The position numbers and the translations under genes are program-made. 45,654 nt of DNA, taken from the NCBI GenBank assembly GCA_003140095.1, contig PLIU01000512.1, positions 1 to 45,654 of the forward strand, in the 5' to 3' direction. The notes under the pieces are model-generated. The model made no database searches, had not been told where the DNA came from, and saw only the letters and a program-made list of their open reading frames with translations. Of the stretch, positions 16,327-28,100 are shown in pieces. Each line of letters opens with the position of its first letter. Position 1 is the stretch's first letter. Origin of the DNA: Verrucomicrobiales bacterium (GTDB taxonomy: Bacteria > Verrucomicrobiota > Verrucomicrobiia > Limisphaerales > Palsa-1400).

Positions 16327-17823
16327 ATGTTTCGAAAAATTACAAATAGCGTGTGCTTGCTCCTGGGGTTGGCCGCCGCGCAACACGCCGGCGCGTTCAC
16401 TTTATGGGGGCCGCTGGAGACCTGGCAGACCGCGGACCTGGACTACGGCGATCGCTACTTTTACACGGTTGTTCAACTCCTCAGCGGTCTGGGCTCGACG
16501 GAGAACGGCGGCCCGAAAAACTTTGGCGAAGGTTCCCGGCTGACCACCCCCATTGTCACCTATGGATTCGATTCCACTTTTCTGGATTATTTCGGCAGCC
16601 AGGGAGTGGCCGCGGTGGATTCGGCCATGCAGGTTTTCAATGCCCTTCCCAACGCTTCCGGCGCCAACCTGGCTAATTTTATAACCGACGGCAACGAACA
16701 AATCAACTATACCGCCCAAGCGCTGGACATGCTGGACCTGAAATCAACGGTCATGTGGCTCATGGCCGAACATATGGGCTTGCTGGGAGAAACGCACGTT
16801 TACGACCTGATTCAGCGCTTCCTGGAGACCACACCCGTACCCTGTACTTATGAATATACCGTCATCAACCGCAATTACGATCCGGTCACCTACAATCCAT
16901 CCTACTACGTCAATGGCCGGCAGTACTATTATCAGATTTGGGACGGCTGTCCGATCGGCATCAATGTGGGCGACGCGATTGAATTTCCCACGGACTCGAC
17001 CGCGATGGGATTCACGGCCGTGGCGACGCCGGAAGGGCTGGAGTTGGGGGGGTATTATCTGGGCTTGACGCGGGATGACATGGGCGGTTTGCAGTTTCTC
17101 TACAAGAAAAACAATTACGCCTTTCAGTCCTTGGACAGCAACACGGTGGCCTCACCGTTCGTCAGTTCGTGGGAGGCTGTCAACACGACCAACTCGATCA
17201 CAGGTATCAGCAATTTCAGTGGCCTGCTTGGGGGGGCGGAGAAGATCACCTTTGTCAAGGTCGCTTATGATTCTCTGCTGGGCACCAATTTCGCCCCGAT
17301 TATTTACAATTACACGATGCCCTACGTCACCAATTACCAACTCAGTAAACTCCAGGTGACGCGAACGGTCACGGCGCCAGACATCCTTTTTACAGCCGCG
17401 GATCTGATCAACAGCGAAGCCCTTTTTAACTACTTGACGCTGACCAGGAGCGCGTCCTTCATCGCATCCCCCTACGTGTCCCCCGGCGGCGGAGTCGTGC
17501 CCAGCACCATCAGTGCCTCCATGCTCGTCGTTCTGGACAATGTCGGACCCGTTTTCTTTAACATAAATCCAGGTTTCTTGGTTGCGCCCGTCGGGAGTTA
17601 CCTCGAGTATCCGATCTTTAATTGGGGATCGTTCGACGGTTCGACCAACCCTCCCATCCTCTACCCCAACGGTTCCAGCTTGGCGGAACTGGAACAACAG
17701 GTCTTGTCGGGGGAGGGCCTGAGCGTGCCTGTATATCCTTGGGCTCCAGTGCTCAATCCCAGCGCCACCAATACCACCGGAGCGGGAGGTGGGGGCGGGG
17801 GCGCCGGCGCCGGAGGCAATTAG
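16327..17823 (+). CDS. Secreted protein of unknown function
   Basis: A 498-residue protein with a clear signal peptide (MFRKITNSVCLLLGLAAAQHAGA, cleavage near residue 23). The mature part is rich in aromatic residues and asparagine and begins FTLWGPLETWQTADLDYGDR. A segment with NYTAQALDMLDLKSTVMWLM and AEHMGLLGETH is reminiscent of the helix of secreted metallopeptidases but has no complete HExxH motif, so no enzymatic role is claimed. Its pattern (DxxSxAMGFTAVAT, YYLGLTRDDMGGLQFLY) resembles uncharacterised large secreted proteins of Verrucomicrobia. The C-terminus is a short glycine-rich tail. It starts 5 bp after the upstream stop and ends 15 bp before the next gene, indicating an operon. 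Confidence 0.8.
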   Translation: MFRKITNSVCLLLGLAAAQHAGAFTLWGPLETWQTADLDYGDRYFYTVVQLLSGLGSTENGGPKNFGEGSRLTTPIVTYGFDSTFLDYFGSQGVAAVDSAMQVFNALPNASGANLANFITDGNEQINYTAQALDMLDLKSTVMWLMAEHMGLLGETHVYDLIQRFLETTPVPCTYEYTVINRNYDPVTYNPSYYVNGRQYYYQIWDGCPIGINVGDAIEFPTDSTAMGFTAVATPEGLELGGYYLGLTRDDMGGLQFLYKKNNYAFQSLDSNTVASPFVSSWEAVNTTNSITGISNFSGLLGGAEKITFVKVAYDSLLGTNFAPIIYNYTMPYVTNYQLSKLQVTRTVTAPDILFTAADLINSEALFNYLTLTRSASFIASPYVSPGGGVVPSTISASMLVVLDNVGPVFFNINPGFLVAPVGSYLEYPIFNWGSFDGSTNPPILYPNGSSLAELEQQVLSGEGLSVPVYPWAPVLNPSATNTTGAGGGGGGAGAGGN

Positions 17824-17838
17824 GAATATCCCCCGAAT

Positions 17839-20800
17839 ATGAAACAATACATTGCCACAGTTTTTCTCGGCTTGGGCCTGTCGCGGGCCGCCTTGGGCGG
17901 GCTTCCTGTGCTTGCTCCTTATGTCAACTACGGGACGGTCACTCAATCGCCAGTGGTTGACGCGACTAGTTTCTTTAACGCGGGCAATTTTACGATCGAT
18001 TCTGTTTCCAGCTACAGCTTAACCAATCTGAATAACGTCTTTGGCAACGGATATAGCGTCTTCCCGTTTATGACCAAGGACACGTTATATTTCACCAATA
18101 CCGGCCTGATGTCGGACTACCCGGGCTTTCGCTTCGACACCGGCACTTCCAAGTCCCGGCACAGCGCCAGTTTCTTCGTCAACGAGGGCACTTTGGAAGG
18201 ACTTGACACGGAGGCCTTTGTTTATCTTTTCAGCGTGCCGGGCGCAAAAGTCGCCGTCCCGGTCCCGGCTGATAGCCAGCCTATTGCTTCGCAACTTCTC
18301 GTACTGGCCACCAACATCGTCAACACAGGCTCCATGTCGGTGGGCAACGCCGGGTTGTTGCGGATGGTGGGCAAAAATGTGACCAATGCCTATGCCTCGC
18401 TGTCGGCGGGGGTCGTCGAGACGGTCGGAACAGAGGCCGCGATAAATGATCCAACGGGCCTTCAAGGACAGGATGACGTTGCCCTGGGTTACCCTGGCGA
18501 GTATTTTTTCGACTCTTCCTTGGATGTCTATGATCTCTACTGGGGAATTACCAACGGGCTTACTTTGGGCGTGGACGCGTTGGCCGATGAACTTCCTTTC
18601 GGCATTCCCATTGTTATCAGCGGTGAGCGCGGGCTTGATTTCCCGATTTTTTTTGAGGCCAATGCCAATTCGGCGCAATACAGCGTGACCGCCACCCTTG
18701 TTGTGGCGAACGCCACCAACTTTTATTATAACGTCGTTTTCGTCAATACGAATTTTGCCAACGCCAATCTCTCCGCCGCCGTCGGCGTCACCTTTCCCGA
18801 GTTTCTGCAATATGTGGGCCCGCCGCCCGCCATCGATGAAGCGTTTGAAGACATTGTCCAGTTTAGCGAACCTGTCTATGACGTTATCACGGGCCAGACC
18901 GTGACCAATGCCGTATATCTGATCGATGACGGCGGCCTTCTGCCATCCGTGACCCTGGCCATTGATGCCGGCGTGGCTGGACCCTACAGCCGGCCCAATG
19001 CTTTTGAATTAACCACGGTGATGCCGCCTGACTGGCCCGGCGCAGTACTTAAGGCCGAAACATACGGCACGAACTACTTTCCGGGGTTAATCTATACCCC
19101 AGGCATCTTCAACAACAACATGGAGGCGTTGGACATTTCGGATTACGGCGCCCAAATAGGGCACAATCCAGCGGACCTTTCGGGGTCGTTCAGTTCTCTC
19201 GTGGAAGCGAATTCGGAGGATTTTTTGAATTTGGAGGAGTTGCAAGTGAACTTGCCTGATCCGACCAATGAAGCCGGGCGCATCGAGATTACCGCGGGCA
19301 ACCTGGACATGACCCAGACGCGTCTGCGCGCCGAAGGCATGGTCATCCTCAACGCGTCCAACCTCATCGGCTTGGGCACGGCGGTGCAGGATTGGGGTGA
19401 AGCAAACGTTAGCTTCGGTTCCACCAACGGTTTGTTGATCGTCTCCAACATTTTCCCAACCACCTTCCAACGTGTCCGGGGCGACATTTACGCGCAGTCG
19501 GCCACTTGGCAGAACACTCAAACAAACCAGTTTGGAACTACTAACGCCGCCACCAATCAATGGTTTTACCACGTGCTGGTGGTGGACCAGAACTTGTTCG
19601 GCACGTTTCCTTCGACGATTCGGAACTTGAAATTGACGGGCAAGAAGTCGATTGTCTTGCAGGATACTTTGAATGTCATCAACCAAGTTGTTCTCGACAC
19701 CCCCAACCTGATCGTCAACTCCACCAACTTTTTCTCCCAAAACGCGCAAAATTTCACATCCGCCACCGCGCCCGCGCTTACGAACCTCTTCATCGGCCCC
19801 AACGGGCTTTTGGGTGCGGCCAACGATTTGGACGTTGGTTTCAATGTGGACCGGGGCCAAACCAGCCCGACTGGCCGGAAATACACCGTCAACTCGATCG
19901 TCAACTTCGGCCAGATGATTGCCACCGCGCCGCTCCTGCAGTCGGCCTTCTTTGAGAACGCCGGGCAAATCACCGCCGGCGACAATGGCTCCATGGTCAT
20001 CCAGGCCAATGAATTGAGCCTGGGCGCGCCGCTGAGCAACTTGGCCGGCTTCATCGCCACCCAAACCAACGCGCTGGGCTTCGCGCTGACCAATTCGACC
20101 AATTATCTCTATGCCGACAGCAGCGTCGTTCTCTCCGGCGCCACCATTGAAGCGAGCAATTCGGTCATTGTCGCCGGCCTGAACGGAGAGGGGTCGCTCA
20201 CTCTGGATGCCACCAAGGAGTTGACGGATTTCGTTCCCAGCACGCCGACGACCAACACCAACAGCGTCATCATCAACCACTGGAGCGTGTCGGGCGGTTT
20301 TGCGCTGCCAGTCAAACCCGCCACCGGGGATCTCTTTGGCACGGAAATCCATACCATCGCCACGAACAGCCAGCAGGCCGTTCATGTGTGGGCCGGAACG
20401 GACCTGGGCGCCGTCAACGCCGGCTTTGTCAACAACGCGGTCATCGGGCGCCTGGTGCTGGACCGGCAGTCGGCCGCTTCCGTCTTGCGCTTCGGTGCCG
20501 CCGGAGCCAAGAACGCCATGTACGTGGACTACCTGGAACTGACCAATTACGCTTACAGCCAGTACCGCTCCAACTTGGTCATCGATCCGAATTTCAAGAT
20601 CTATTTTGCCGATTGCAATGCCGATCCGGAAAAGCTGATGGAGGTTTATCCCGGGCTGGTCTGGGTGGAAAGTTTCGCCGGCCCGAACAGCACCCAGGTG
20701 GTGCCCTATTTCGACAGCAGCAACATCTGCCTCATGAACGCCGCCCTGGCTCAGAGCACCGAGATTTCCTTCTTCAATGGCGTGGCTAACTATTACAATC

Positions 20801-22140
20801 AGCCCTACGTTTTGAATAACCCGAGCGACCCGTCCGCGCCACCTTATCCCTGCCCCGGCGCCGAAACGACGGTGCGGTCCATGCTGGTGACTACGCCCAC
20901 TCCGGCTGGCGGCAGCACCCTGAATCTGCTGAACATTACGATCAACGGCGAGGGCAGCATCTCTCCCGACATCCTGCCGAGCCGGTTGGCTTTGGGCAGT
21001 AGTCACACCTTGACTGCCACAGCCGCTACGGGATGGGTGTTTGCAAACTGGTCCACCATCGGGTTGAGCGGCATTGTCAATACCAATTCGCGCGTCCTGC
21101 CGTTCACCTTCCTCACCAACACCGAGATCACAGCCAACTTCATGCCGGATCCCTTCACCTTGGTGCAGGGGTCGTACAACGGCTTGTTCTTCGAGACCAA
21201 CGCGGTCAATCCCGGCAGTTCGGGCGCCTTTTCCCTGACGGTGGCGCCCAGCGGAAGTTTTTCGGGTCGATTGATCATGGGACCGAGTGCGTATAGCTTT
21301 AGTTCGCAGTTCACCAGCGCTGGCGCGGCGCAGGTTCAGGTCAAGTCCGGCGCGCAGACCCTCAAGGTAAATCTCCAGTTGGATATGACCGGCCAAACGG
21401 GCCAGATTCTTGGCGACATCAGCGGCGGCGCCTGGGACGCGGCGTTGGCGGCCGATCTCGAACCGGCGTGGACGGCGCAGAATCCGTCCCCGCTTGCTGG
21501 CAGTAGCTACACCATGGTTCTGCCATTGGAAGCGGGCGCTGATGGCACCCCGGGCGGCAACAGTTATGGCGTGGGGACCGTCAACAGCAAGGGTGTGTTG
21601 AGCATGGCGGGTGCGCTGGCCGATGGCGCAACCTTCAGTGTATCGGCGCCGGTATCCCTGGGCGGCCAATGGCCGTTCTATGTTTACTCCGTCTCCGGCC
21701 ATGATTCCGTTTTGGGCTGGGTGTCGGTCGGCAACGGCCTCATTGGTGCCAATGTCAGTTGGAGCAAAGCGGCTGGCAAAGGGCCGCTTTACGCGGCCGG
21801 TTTCAGCAATGTTCTGCAATTGGTGGGATCGCCCTGGCAGGCGCCTGGCACGCAATCGGCGGCGCTGACGCTGACCAATCCGACCGTGATCCTGAGCGGC
21901 GGCAACTTGAAGGAGCCGCTGACCACTGCCGTCGGTCTCCAGAATTTCCTGACCTACACCGGGACGAACCTGACTTTGAGCATCCGTCCTTCCAACGGCA
22001 GTTTCAGCGGATGGTTCCATAGTCCGGCGAGCGGAGGCAGACAGACGTTTTCGGGTGTTGTGTTGCAAAATGAGGGCCGTGCGCTCGGCGCATTCTCCGG
22101 CACCAATGAAAGCGGCACCGTGCTGTTGGAAGGCCGGTAA
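17839..22140 (+). CDS. Large secreted protein with InlB B-repeat-like domain
   Basis: A 1433-residue protein with a signal peptide (first about 20 residues, ending RAALGG). The first about 1000 residues are asparagine/threonine/serine-rich beta-structured sequence that probably forms parallel beta-helix or sandwich units; no known domain was recognised there. Near residues 1025-1110 a divergent InlB B-repeat is visible (INGEGSISPD, then LTATAATGWVFANW and TEITANFMPDPF), followed by a GSYNGLFFE segment and a beta-rich tail with repeated G-x-F-S-G motifs, as in other verrucomicrobial surface proteins. There is no C-terminal membrane anchor or PEP-CTERM signal. Probable role: surface structure or adhesion, by inference from architecture and neighbours. 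Confidence 0.82.
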   Translation: MKQYIATVFLGLGLSRAALGGLPVLAPYVNYGTVTQSPVVDATSFFNAGNFTIDSVSSYSLTNLNNVFGNGYSVFPFMTKDTLYFTNTGLMSDYPGFRFDTGTSKSRHSASFFVNEGTLEGLDTEAFVYLFSVPGAKVAVPVPADSQPIASQLLVLATNIVNTGSMSVGNAGLLRMVGKNVTNAYASLSAGVVETVGTEAAINDPTGLQGQDDVALGYPGEYFFDSSLDVYDLYWGITNGLTLGVDALADELPFGIPIVISGERGLDFPIFFEANANSAQYSVTATLVVANATNFYYNVVFVNTNFANANLSAAVGVTFPEFLQYVGPPPAIDEAFEDIVQFSEPVYDVITGQTVTNAVYLIDDGGLLPSVTLAIDAGVAGPYSRPNAFELTTVMPPDWPGAVLKAETYGTNYFPGLIYTPGIFNNNMEALDISDYGAQIGHNPADLSGSFSSLVEANSEDFLNLEELQVNLPDPTNEAGRIEITAGNLDMTQTRLRAEGMVILNASNLIGLGTAVQDWGEANVSFGSTNGLLIVSNIFPTTFQRVRGDIYAQSATWQNTQTNQFGTTNAATNQWFYHVLVVDQNLFGTFPSTIRNLKLTGKKSIVLQDTLNVINQVVLDTPNLIVNSTNFFSQNAQNFTSATAPALTNLFIGPNGLLGAANDLDVGFNVDRGQTSPTGRKYTVNSIVNFGQMIATAPLLQSAFFENAGQITAGDNGSMVIQANELSLGAPLSNLAGFIATQTNALGFALTNSTNYLYADSSVVLSGATIEASNSVIVAGLNGEGSLTLDATKELTDFVPSTPTTNTNSVIINHWSVSGGFALPVKPATGDLFGTEIHTIATNSQQAVHVWAGTDLGAVNAGFVNNAVIGRLVLDRQSAASVLRFGAAGAKNAMYVDYLELTNYAYSQYRSNLVIDPNFKIYFADCNADPEKLMEVYPGLVWVESFAGPNSTQVVPYFDSSNICLMNAALAQSTEISFFNGVANYYNQPYVLNNPSDPSAPPYPCPGAETTVRSMLVTTPTPAGGSTLNLLNITINGEGSISPDILPSRLALGSSHTLTATAATGWVFANWSTIGLSGIVNTNSRVLPFTFLTNTEITANFMPDPFTLVQGSYNGLFFETNAVNPGSSGAFSLTVAPSGSFSGRLIMGPSAYSFSSQFTSAGAAQVQVKSGAQTLKVNLQLDMTGQTGQILGDISGGAWDAALAADLEPAWTAQNPSPLAGSSYTMVLPLEAGADGTPGGNSYGVGTVNSKGVLSMAGALADGATFSVSAPVSLGGQWPFYVYSVSGHDSVLGWVSVGNGLIGANVSWSKAAGKGPLYAAGFSNVLQLVGSPWQAPGTQSAALTLTNPTVILSGGNLKEPLTTAVGLQNFLTYTGTNLTLSIRPSNGSFSGWFHSPASGGRQTFSGVVLQNEGRALGAFSGTNESGTVLLEGR

Positions 22141-22160
22141 GCAGGCGCGCATACAAACAA

Positions 22161-22185
22161 GAGAAGAGAAGAGAAGAGAAGAGAG
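22161..22185 (+). repeat. (GAGAA)n pentanucleotide repeat before the 10-kb gene
   Basis: Four exact GAGAA units plus a fifth GAGAG, all purine, ending 9 nt before the ATG at 22195. The tract overlaps the expected ribosome-binding position and provides several overlapping GAGA/AGAG Shine-Dalgarno-like cores. Copy-number change would alter spacing and strength of ribosome binding rather than the reading frame. Confidence 0.9.
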
Positions 22186-22194
22186 CTAGACTTT

Positions 22195-25100
22195 ATGTTT
22201 ACAGTTCAATTGAGCAGAACTCGGCAGTCCGCCAGGTCTTGGGCCGCCATTTGGGCCGTGGTGGCCTTCTGCGGCGGCAGCGCGCTGGACAGCCATGCGC
22301 AGCCCGCTCCCCACAACGACGATTTAACCAACGCCCAAGTCATCCTGGGCGTCAGCGGCAGCGTGCAGGCCACCAATATTAACGCCACCGTCGAGGCCGG
22401 CGAGCTGGCCCCGGTCAATGGGGTGCCCGCGCAATCGACCATTTGGTACATCTGGACGGCGCCCATCACGACCACGGTCGATTTCAACACTCGCAACAGC
22501 ACCGACCCCGACGGTTTGCCGCTGGACACCATGCTCGGTATTTACACCAATTCGGCCCCCGGCCAACCGGTGTCTTTTGCCAACTTGGTAGAGGTGACGG
22601 GCAATGAGGACGATCCCAGTGGCGGTGTGACCAGCCGTGTGGATTTCCAGGCCCTCCAGGGGACCAACTATTACATCCAGGTCGGCAGCACCACCAACAC
22701 GGCCGACGGCTATAGCCAAGGCTTCGTTCACTTGAACTGGGGGGCCAGTTTGGTGGCGGGCTTGTTAGCGTTGTCACAGCCAACTTTTTTCATGAGTAGC
22801 TTGGAAAACTGGTTGCCCGACGTAGATCCGGCCGAGACCATTCTCCCCAGCCTGTACGGATTCCAGGAAGGTTCCGCCAACGCCCGCATCACGCTGGCCC
22901 GCTACGGCGGCGCTGTCGGGCGGTGTGAAGTCAACGTGATCCTCTCGCCGGGGACTTATACCAATTCGTACCAGACCAATTTCCTCATCACCAACATCTT
23001 CGTCACCAATTATTCCGCCTACCCCTTGACCGCCGCCAACGAGACTGGCTATACCAACATCTTCCTGACCAACATCGCGTCGGTCAACTGGTTTACCAAC
23101 TTCGAGAACGGATTCCTGGTCGGTTTGCCGGTGGACAACGACATTCAAGAGAACCAGACCAACAGCGGGACCGCGACAACCACCGACATCGGCCGGATCG
23201 AGATCACCACCAATAGCCTGACTGGGTTGAATTTGTTCGATTTTTTCGCCAATTTTTCTTGTCCTGGCACTATGAGTATCCCGCCTACTGCCGTGTCCAA
23301 CAATGGTGTTATTACGGTTTCCGCGACCAACATCTACTGCATTCTAACGAACACGAACGTGATCGTGCCCTCAGCGTATAAGGGCATCCAGTATGCGCCT
23401 TTGGCCGTCACCAACTTTTCATTGGATGATTTCCAAATGAGCACGGATATTTTTGTGCAAGTATACCCCTTTCCCCCGTTTCTTCCGGAAGGATACACGC
23501 CTGGTCCGGAGGAACCAGGGGCCTCCGGCAAAGCAACGGCTCCCGACCCCAATTATATCTATTACGGGCTGAATTCCCTGGTGCAGGTGACTTTGACCAA
23601 TGCGGTCATGGATCCGATGGAGGACCCGGATATCGTCCCACCCTTCATCCTCCAGCCCCAGCCCGCCGCCAACATCAACATCCTCAATTTCTGGGGCAAT
23701 CCATACGTGGTGTACACCAATCCTCCTCCTGGGTCCACCTACATGATGAACTTCGAGAGATATGCCGACCGGTGTAATAAAGACGAAGAGTACGTATACG
23801 TTTGGGTGCAGCAAACCCCTATCATTTCGTCTGTCTCACACGTGGTTAATTACACCCTCGACTCCTCCATCCCAGGGATAACGGTGGTGGATGACAACAG
23901 ATTTGCCACCGTCGCCGACGCGGATTACGCCGTGCCGCTGGAATCCACGAATCAGCCGACCTTTGATTTCGGCGCGCCGGGGAATTCGGACTGGAATGGA
24001 ACCTATGGCACGCTGACTTTTCCGGCAGATTCGATCAACGCGCAACCTATTTTTATCCCGATCTTTACAAACGGCGCGGTGGAATTTGACATGGACATTT
24101 ACCTGCAGTTGTTTCTGACGCCGCAGAACGCTCAGGCGGACGGGTCGGCCCAGCCTCCAGCGGCGATAGGGAACATCTCCACCTCCCACTTGACGATCAA
24201 CTACAACGATTTCCCCGGCAATGGCGTGTTCCCTGGCGGCACGATGGATGCGTCGTTCAATGTCGATAACTCGCCCGAATCCTATCCACCGGATAATCCC
24301 GTGCCTGGGGCCAATTCCGACGTCAACGCCGTCGTGATCCAACCCAACGGCGAGGCGGTGATCGTCGGCGACTTCGACGCCTACAACTCGACTCCAATCA
24401 ATTACATCGCCCGTCTGCAGACCAATGGCTTGATGGACAGCACCTTGAGCGGCTTGGGCCGAGGCCCAAATAATTTCGTCAATGCCGTCGTCGTTGATTC
24501 CTCCGGACGGATGATCATTGGGGGCAATTTCACCTCCGTCAACTCCACCAATGCCTTTTTTATCGCCCGGCTCAATTACGACGGCTCGCTGGACACCAGT
24601 TTTACCAATGGGTACGGGTTCAACGGCGACGTCTATGCTCTGACCATCGATGCCAGTGGGAGAATTCTAGTGGGCGGCGATTTTACCTCCTTCGACACAA
24701 CAAACTGCAACCACATCGCGCGATTGCTGCCCGGCGGCGGCATGGACGCCAGCTTCCTGCCCAGTTCGGGAATGGGCCTGACCAATGGCACCGACCAGCC
24801 CGTGCATGCGGTGGCAGTCGATAATCTGGGCAAAATCATCCTGGGTGGGAGTTTTACCAGGGTCAACGGCACCAATTGGAGTCACATCGCCAGGCTGCTG
24901 CCCAACGGCAGCCTGGATACGAGCTTTAATCCGGCCTTGGGCGCGGATGGCAACGTCATGGCTCTGGCCGTGCAGCCCAATAATTCGATCATTCTGGGAG
25001 GGGCCTTTCAACATTTCAATTTGATCAGCCGCAATTCCATTGCCCGCCTCACCTCCACCGGCGCACTGGACACCAGCTTTAATCCTGGCACGGGCTTCGA

Positions 25101-28100
25101 TGACATCGTCTATTCGTTGGTCTTGCAACCGGATGGGAACATCCTGGTGGGCGGCCAATTTACCATGTACAACGGCGTCCGGCGCGTGGGGCTGGCGCGC
25201 CTGCTGGGCGGCCAACTGGGCCAGGGAGGATGGCTGGATACCAGTTTCATGGACACGAGTTACAATCAGTATGCCGGCCTGATCAACCACTATTACAACA
25301 CCAACGCCTATAATACGAACAATGGCCCTAGCGCCTCCAACCAAAGGCACCAGATCCTCGGTATGGGCTTGCAAACCAACGGCAATATCGTCATCGGCGG
25401 AAGCTTTATTCGCGTCGGCGGCGGCACCACCCGCAACGACTCTCATATCCGCATGAATGTGGCGCGGATCATCGGCCCGCCCACTCCCGGGCCGGAGTTA
25501 GGCGGAATCGGGAACAACCCCGGCAACCTCGGCCTGACGCAAAATCCATACACGGTGGATGACTCTGCCAACCAGCTTTATATCACGCTGGATCGTCAAA
25601 ACGGAAGTCTCGGCGCTGCGACCGTGACCTTGGGCACCAACACCCTGCCGCCCAGTTCCAGTTCGGCCACCGCCAAGGATTTCGGGCTGCTCGACGCGGT
25701 GTCTTTGTATGACACCGTCTGGGATCTCGCGGCTGAGCCTGGCGACGTTTACGGCTGGCGCATGGGCGACGGCGAGTACGGAACCAATAATAATATTCTA
25801 ACCGTCCCGGACGGCGGGGAATCGGCCCTCTTTCTCTCCATCCACAATGACCCGAACGCCGCGCCGATTCTTTCTGCAGATCTTAACCTGCTCAACTTGA
25901 ACGCCAACAACCTGCTCAATTTGGGCGGGGTGCCGGTGCCCTTGGGACCCGCTTTTGGGCAAGAGACGTCGCTCATGGAGATCATCAACGATAATTTTCC
26001 GGCCGGGACGATTGGCTTCAGCGCGACCAATTACAACGTGCTGGAAAACGCCGGCACGGTCACGCTGACGCTGCTGCGCACTAACGGGACTTACGGCTCG
26101 CCCAGCGTGACGGTTATCGCGGTCAACGGAACCGCCATCAACGGCACCGATTTTTCCTGGACAAGCCAGCCGGTCACTTTTGCCAGCGGCCAGACAGAAG
26201 CCACCTTCACCATGCCGGTCATCGATCACAGCACGCAGCAGAGCAACAAGTTCTTCAGCGTTTTCCTTTCTTCGCCCACGGCGGGCGCCAGTCTGGACAC
26301 CAACATCCCGCCGCTAGTGCCGTCGAACACCGTGGTCACGATCATCGACGACCATTTCCAGCCGGGCTATCTCTCCTTCAGTTCCCCGAGTTACAGCGTG
26401 TTGGAGGCGGGACTGGCGACCATCTCGGTCGTCCGCACCGGCGCCGCCTTGGGCCAGTTGAGCGTCGAAGTCGGCACCAGCAACGGCACGGCCATCAACA
26501 ACCTCAATTATGTGGGTGTCACCAACACGCTGACGTGGACTAACGGGGACATTTCGACCAAGACCATTACCGTGCAGACGCTGCAAGACAACACGGTTCA
26601 GGGACCCACGACGGTGAATTTATTCCTCTTCAACGCACAAGTGGCCGGTAATTCCAGCCCGGTGACCAATTCCGAGGTGCTGGCCTCCCCGAGCAATGCC
26701 GTCCTGACCATTGTCGGCACCGATTCCTACGGCAACCTTAATTTCCTGACGCCCTATTTCAGTGTGTTCCAGAACGGGGGGCAGGCGCTGATCACCGTCT
26801 CGCGCGCGGGCGGCACCGTTGGCACCGTGAGCGTCAATTTCTCAACCTATTCCCCGACCAATGTTCAATTGCCAGCCCTGCCGGCGGTGGCTGGCTCGAA
26901 CTATAGCGCCACCAATGGGTTGCTGACTTTCGGGCCGGGAGTCAGCAGCCAAAGCTTTACGGTGCCCATCATCGATACGCCGAGCGAATCGCACGTGGCC
27001 GACCGCATCGTTGGCCTCCAACTTTTCAGCGGCAGCCCGACCAACATCGCCGGTCAATTTCCAAAAACGGCGACCCTGACCATCCTGGACCCTCAACTGC
27101 ACCTCAACTCGGCCGGTTCGGTGGATACCACCACCCAAAACGGCCTCGGCTTCAACGGTCTCGTCAATTCCCTCTACTTGCAACCCGACGGCAGCCTCTT
27201 GGCGGGGGGCGAGTTTACGTACTTCAACAGCTATCCCTTTAACTATGTAGCCCGCCTGTTGCCATCCGGCGCTTTTGACACCGGTTTCTTGAACAATCTC
27301 TTGGGCCCCAACGGCACTGTGTGGGCGGTACTCAGTCAAACACCCGCCGCCGGCTTGACCAATGGCGACGTCATGATTGTGGGCGACTTCAGCCAGGTGA
27401 ACCAGGTCAACAGCCCCAACATTGCCCGTTTGAATCTCAATGGCGCATTGGATACTTCTTTCAATCCAGGCGCCGGCGCCGATGGCGCCGTTTACGCCAT
27501 TGTGCAGATGCTCGTGCCCTCCGCATCGACTAATCTGGCCAACGTGCCTTTCTACGTCATCGGCGGCACTTTCGCCAACTACAATGGAAATCCTGCCAGC
27601 GGCGTGGCTCGCGTGACTCCTTCGGGATTGTTCGACCCTAGCTTTAACATTGGAGAGGGCGTGACCAGCAGCAATGCCGCGATCCACGCTTTGGGCATCA
27701 CTGCCAACAACCAAATCCTGGTCGCCGGCGACTTCACCGCCTTCGACAACCAGCCGCATCACTACTTGGTGCAGTTGAATGTGGACGGGACGCTGGATAC
27801 CAATTTCGCCGCGTTCGACGGCATCTCCTCGGACATCAATGGATCCATCAGCGCCTTGGTGGTGCAACCGGACGGCAGAATACTCATTGGCGGCCTGTTC
27901 ACCACCATCAACGGCAGCAACTTGAGTTACATAGCGCGTTTGAACAGCGACGGCACCATCGACAGCAATTTCAATGTCGGCGTGGGATGCAACAACAGCG
28001 TCCAGGCCATCGCGCTGGATTCCCAACTGAACATCCTGGTCGGAGGCTCTTTCACCAAGGCCAGCGGCGTCACGCGCAACGGGTTGACTCGGCTCAACCC

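Noticed and set aside
16741-16810. Metallopeptidase-like helix in the 498-residue secreted protein
   Set aside because: The AEHMGLLGETH segment lacks a complete HExxH motif, so the resemblance is too weak to support an enzyme call.
19087-22152. Open frame of 1021 codons on the minus strand opposite the 1433-residue protein
   Set aside because: The plus-strand protein has a signal peptide, an InlB-like domain and operon spacing. The antisense translation is arginine/glycine/histidine-rich with no domain; it arises from the codon bias of the plus-strand gene.
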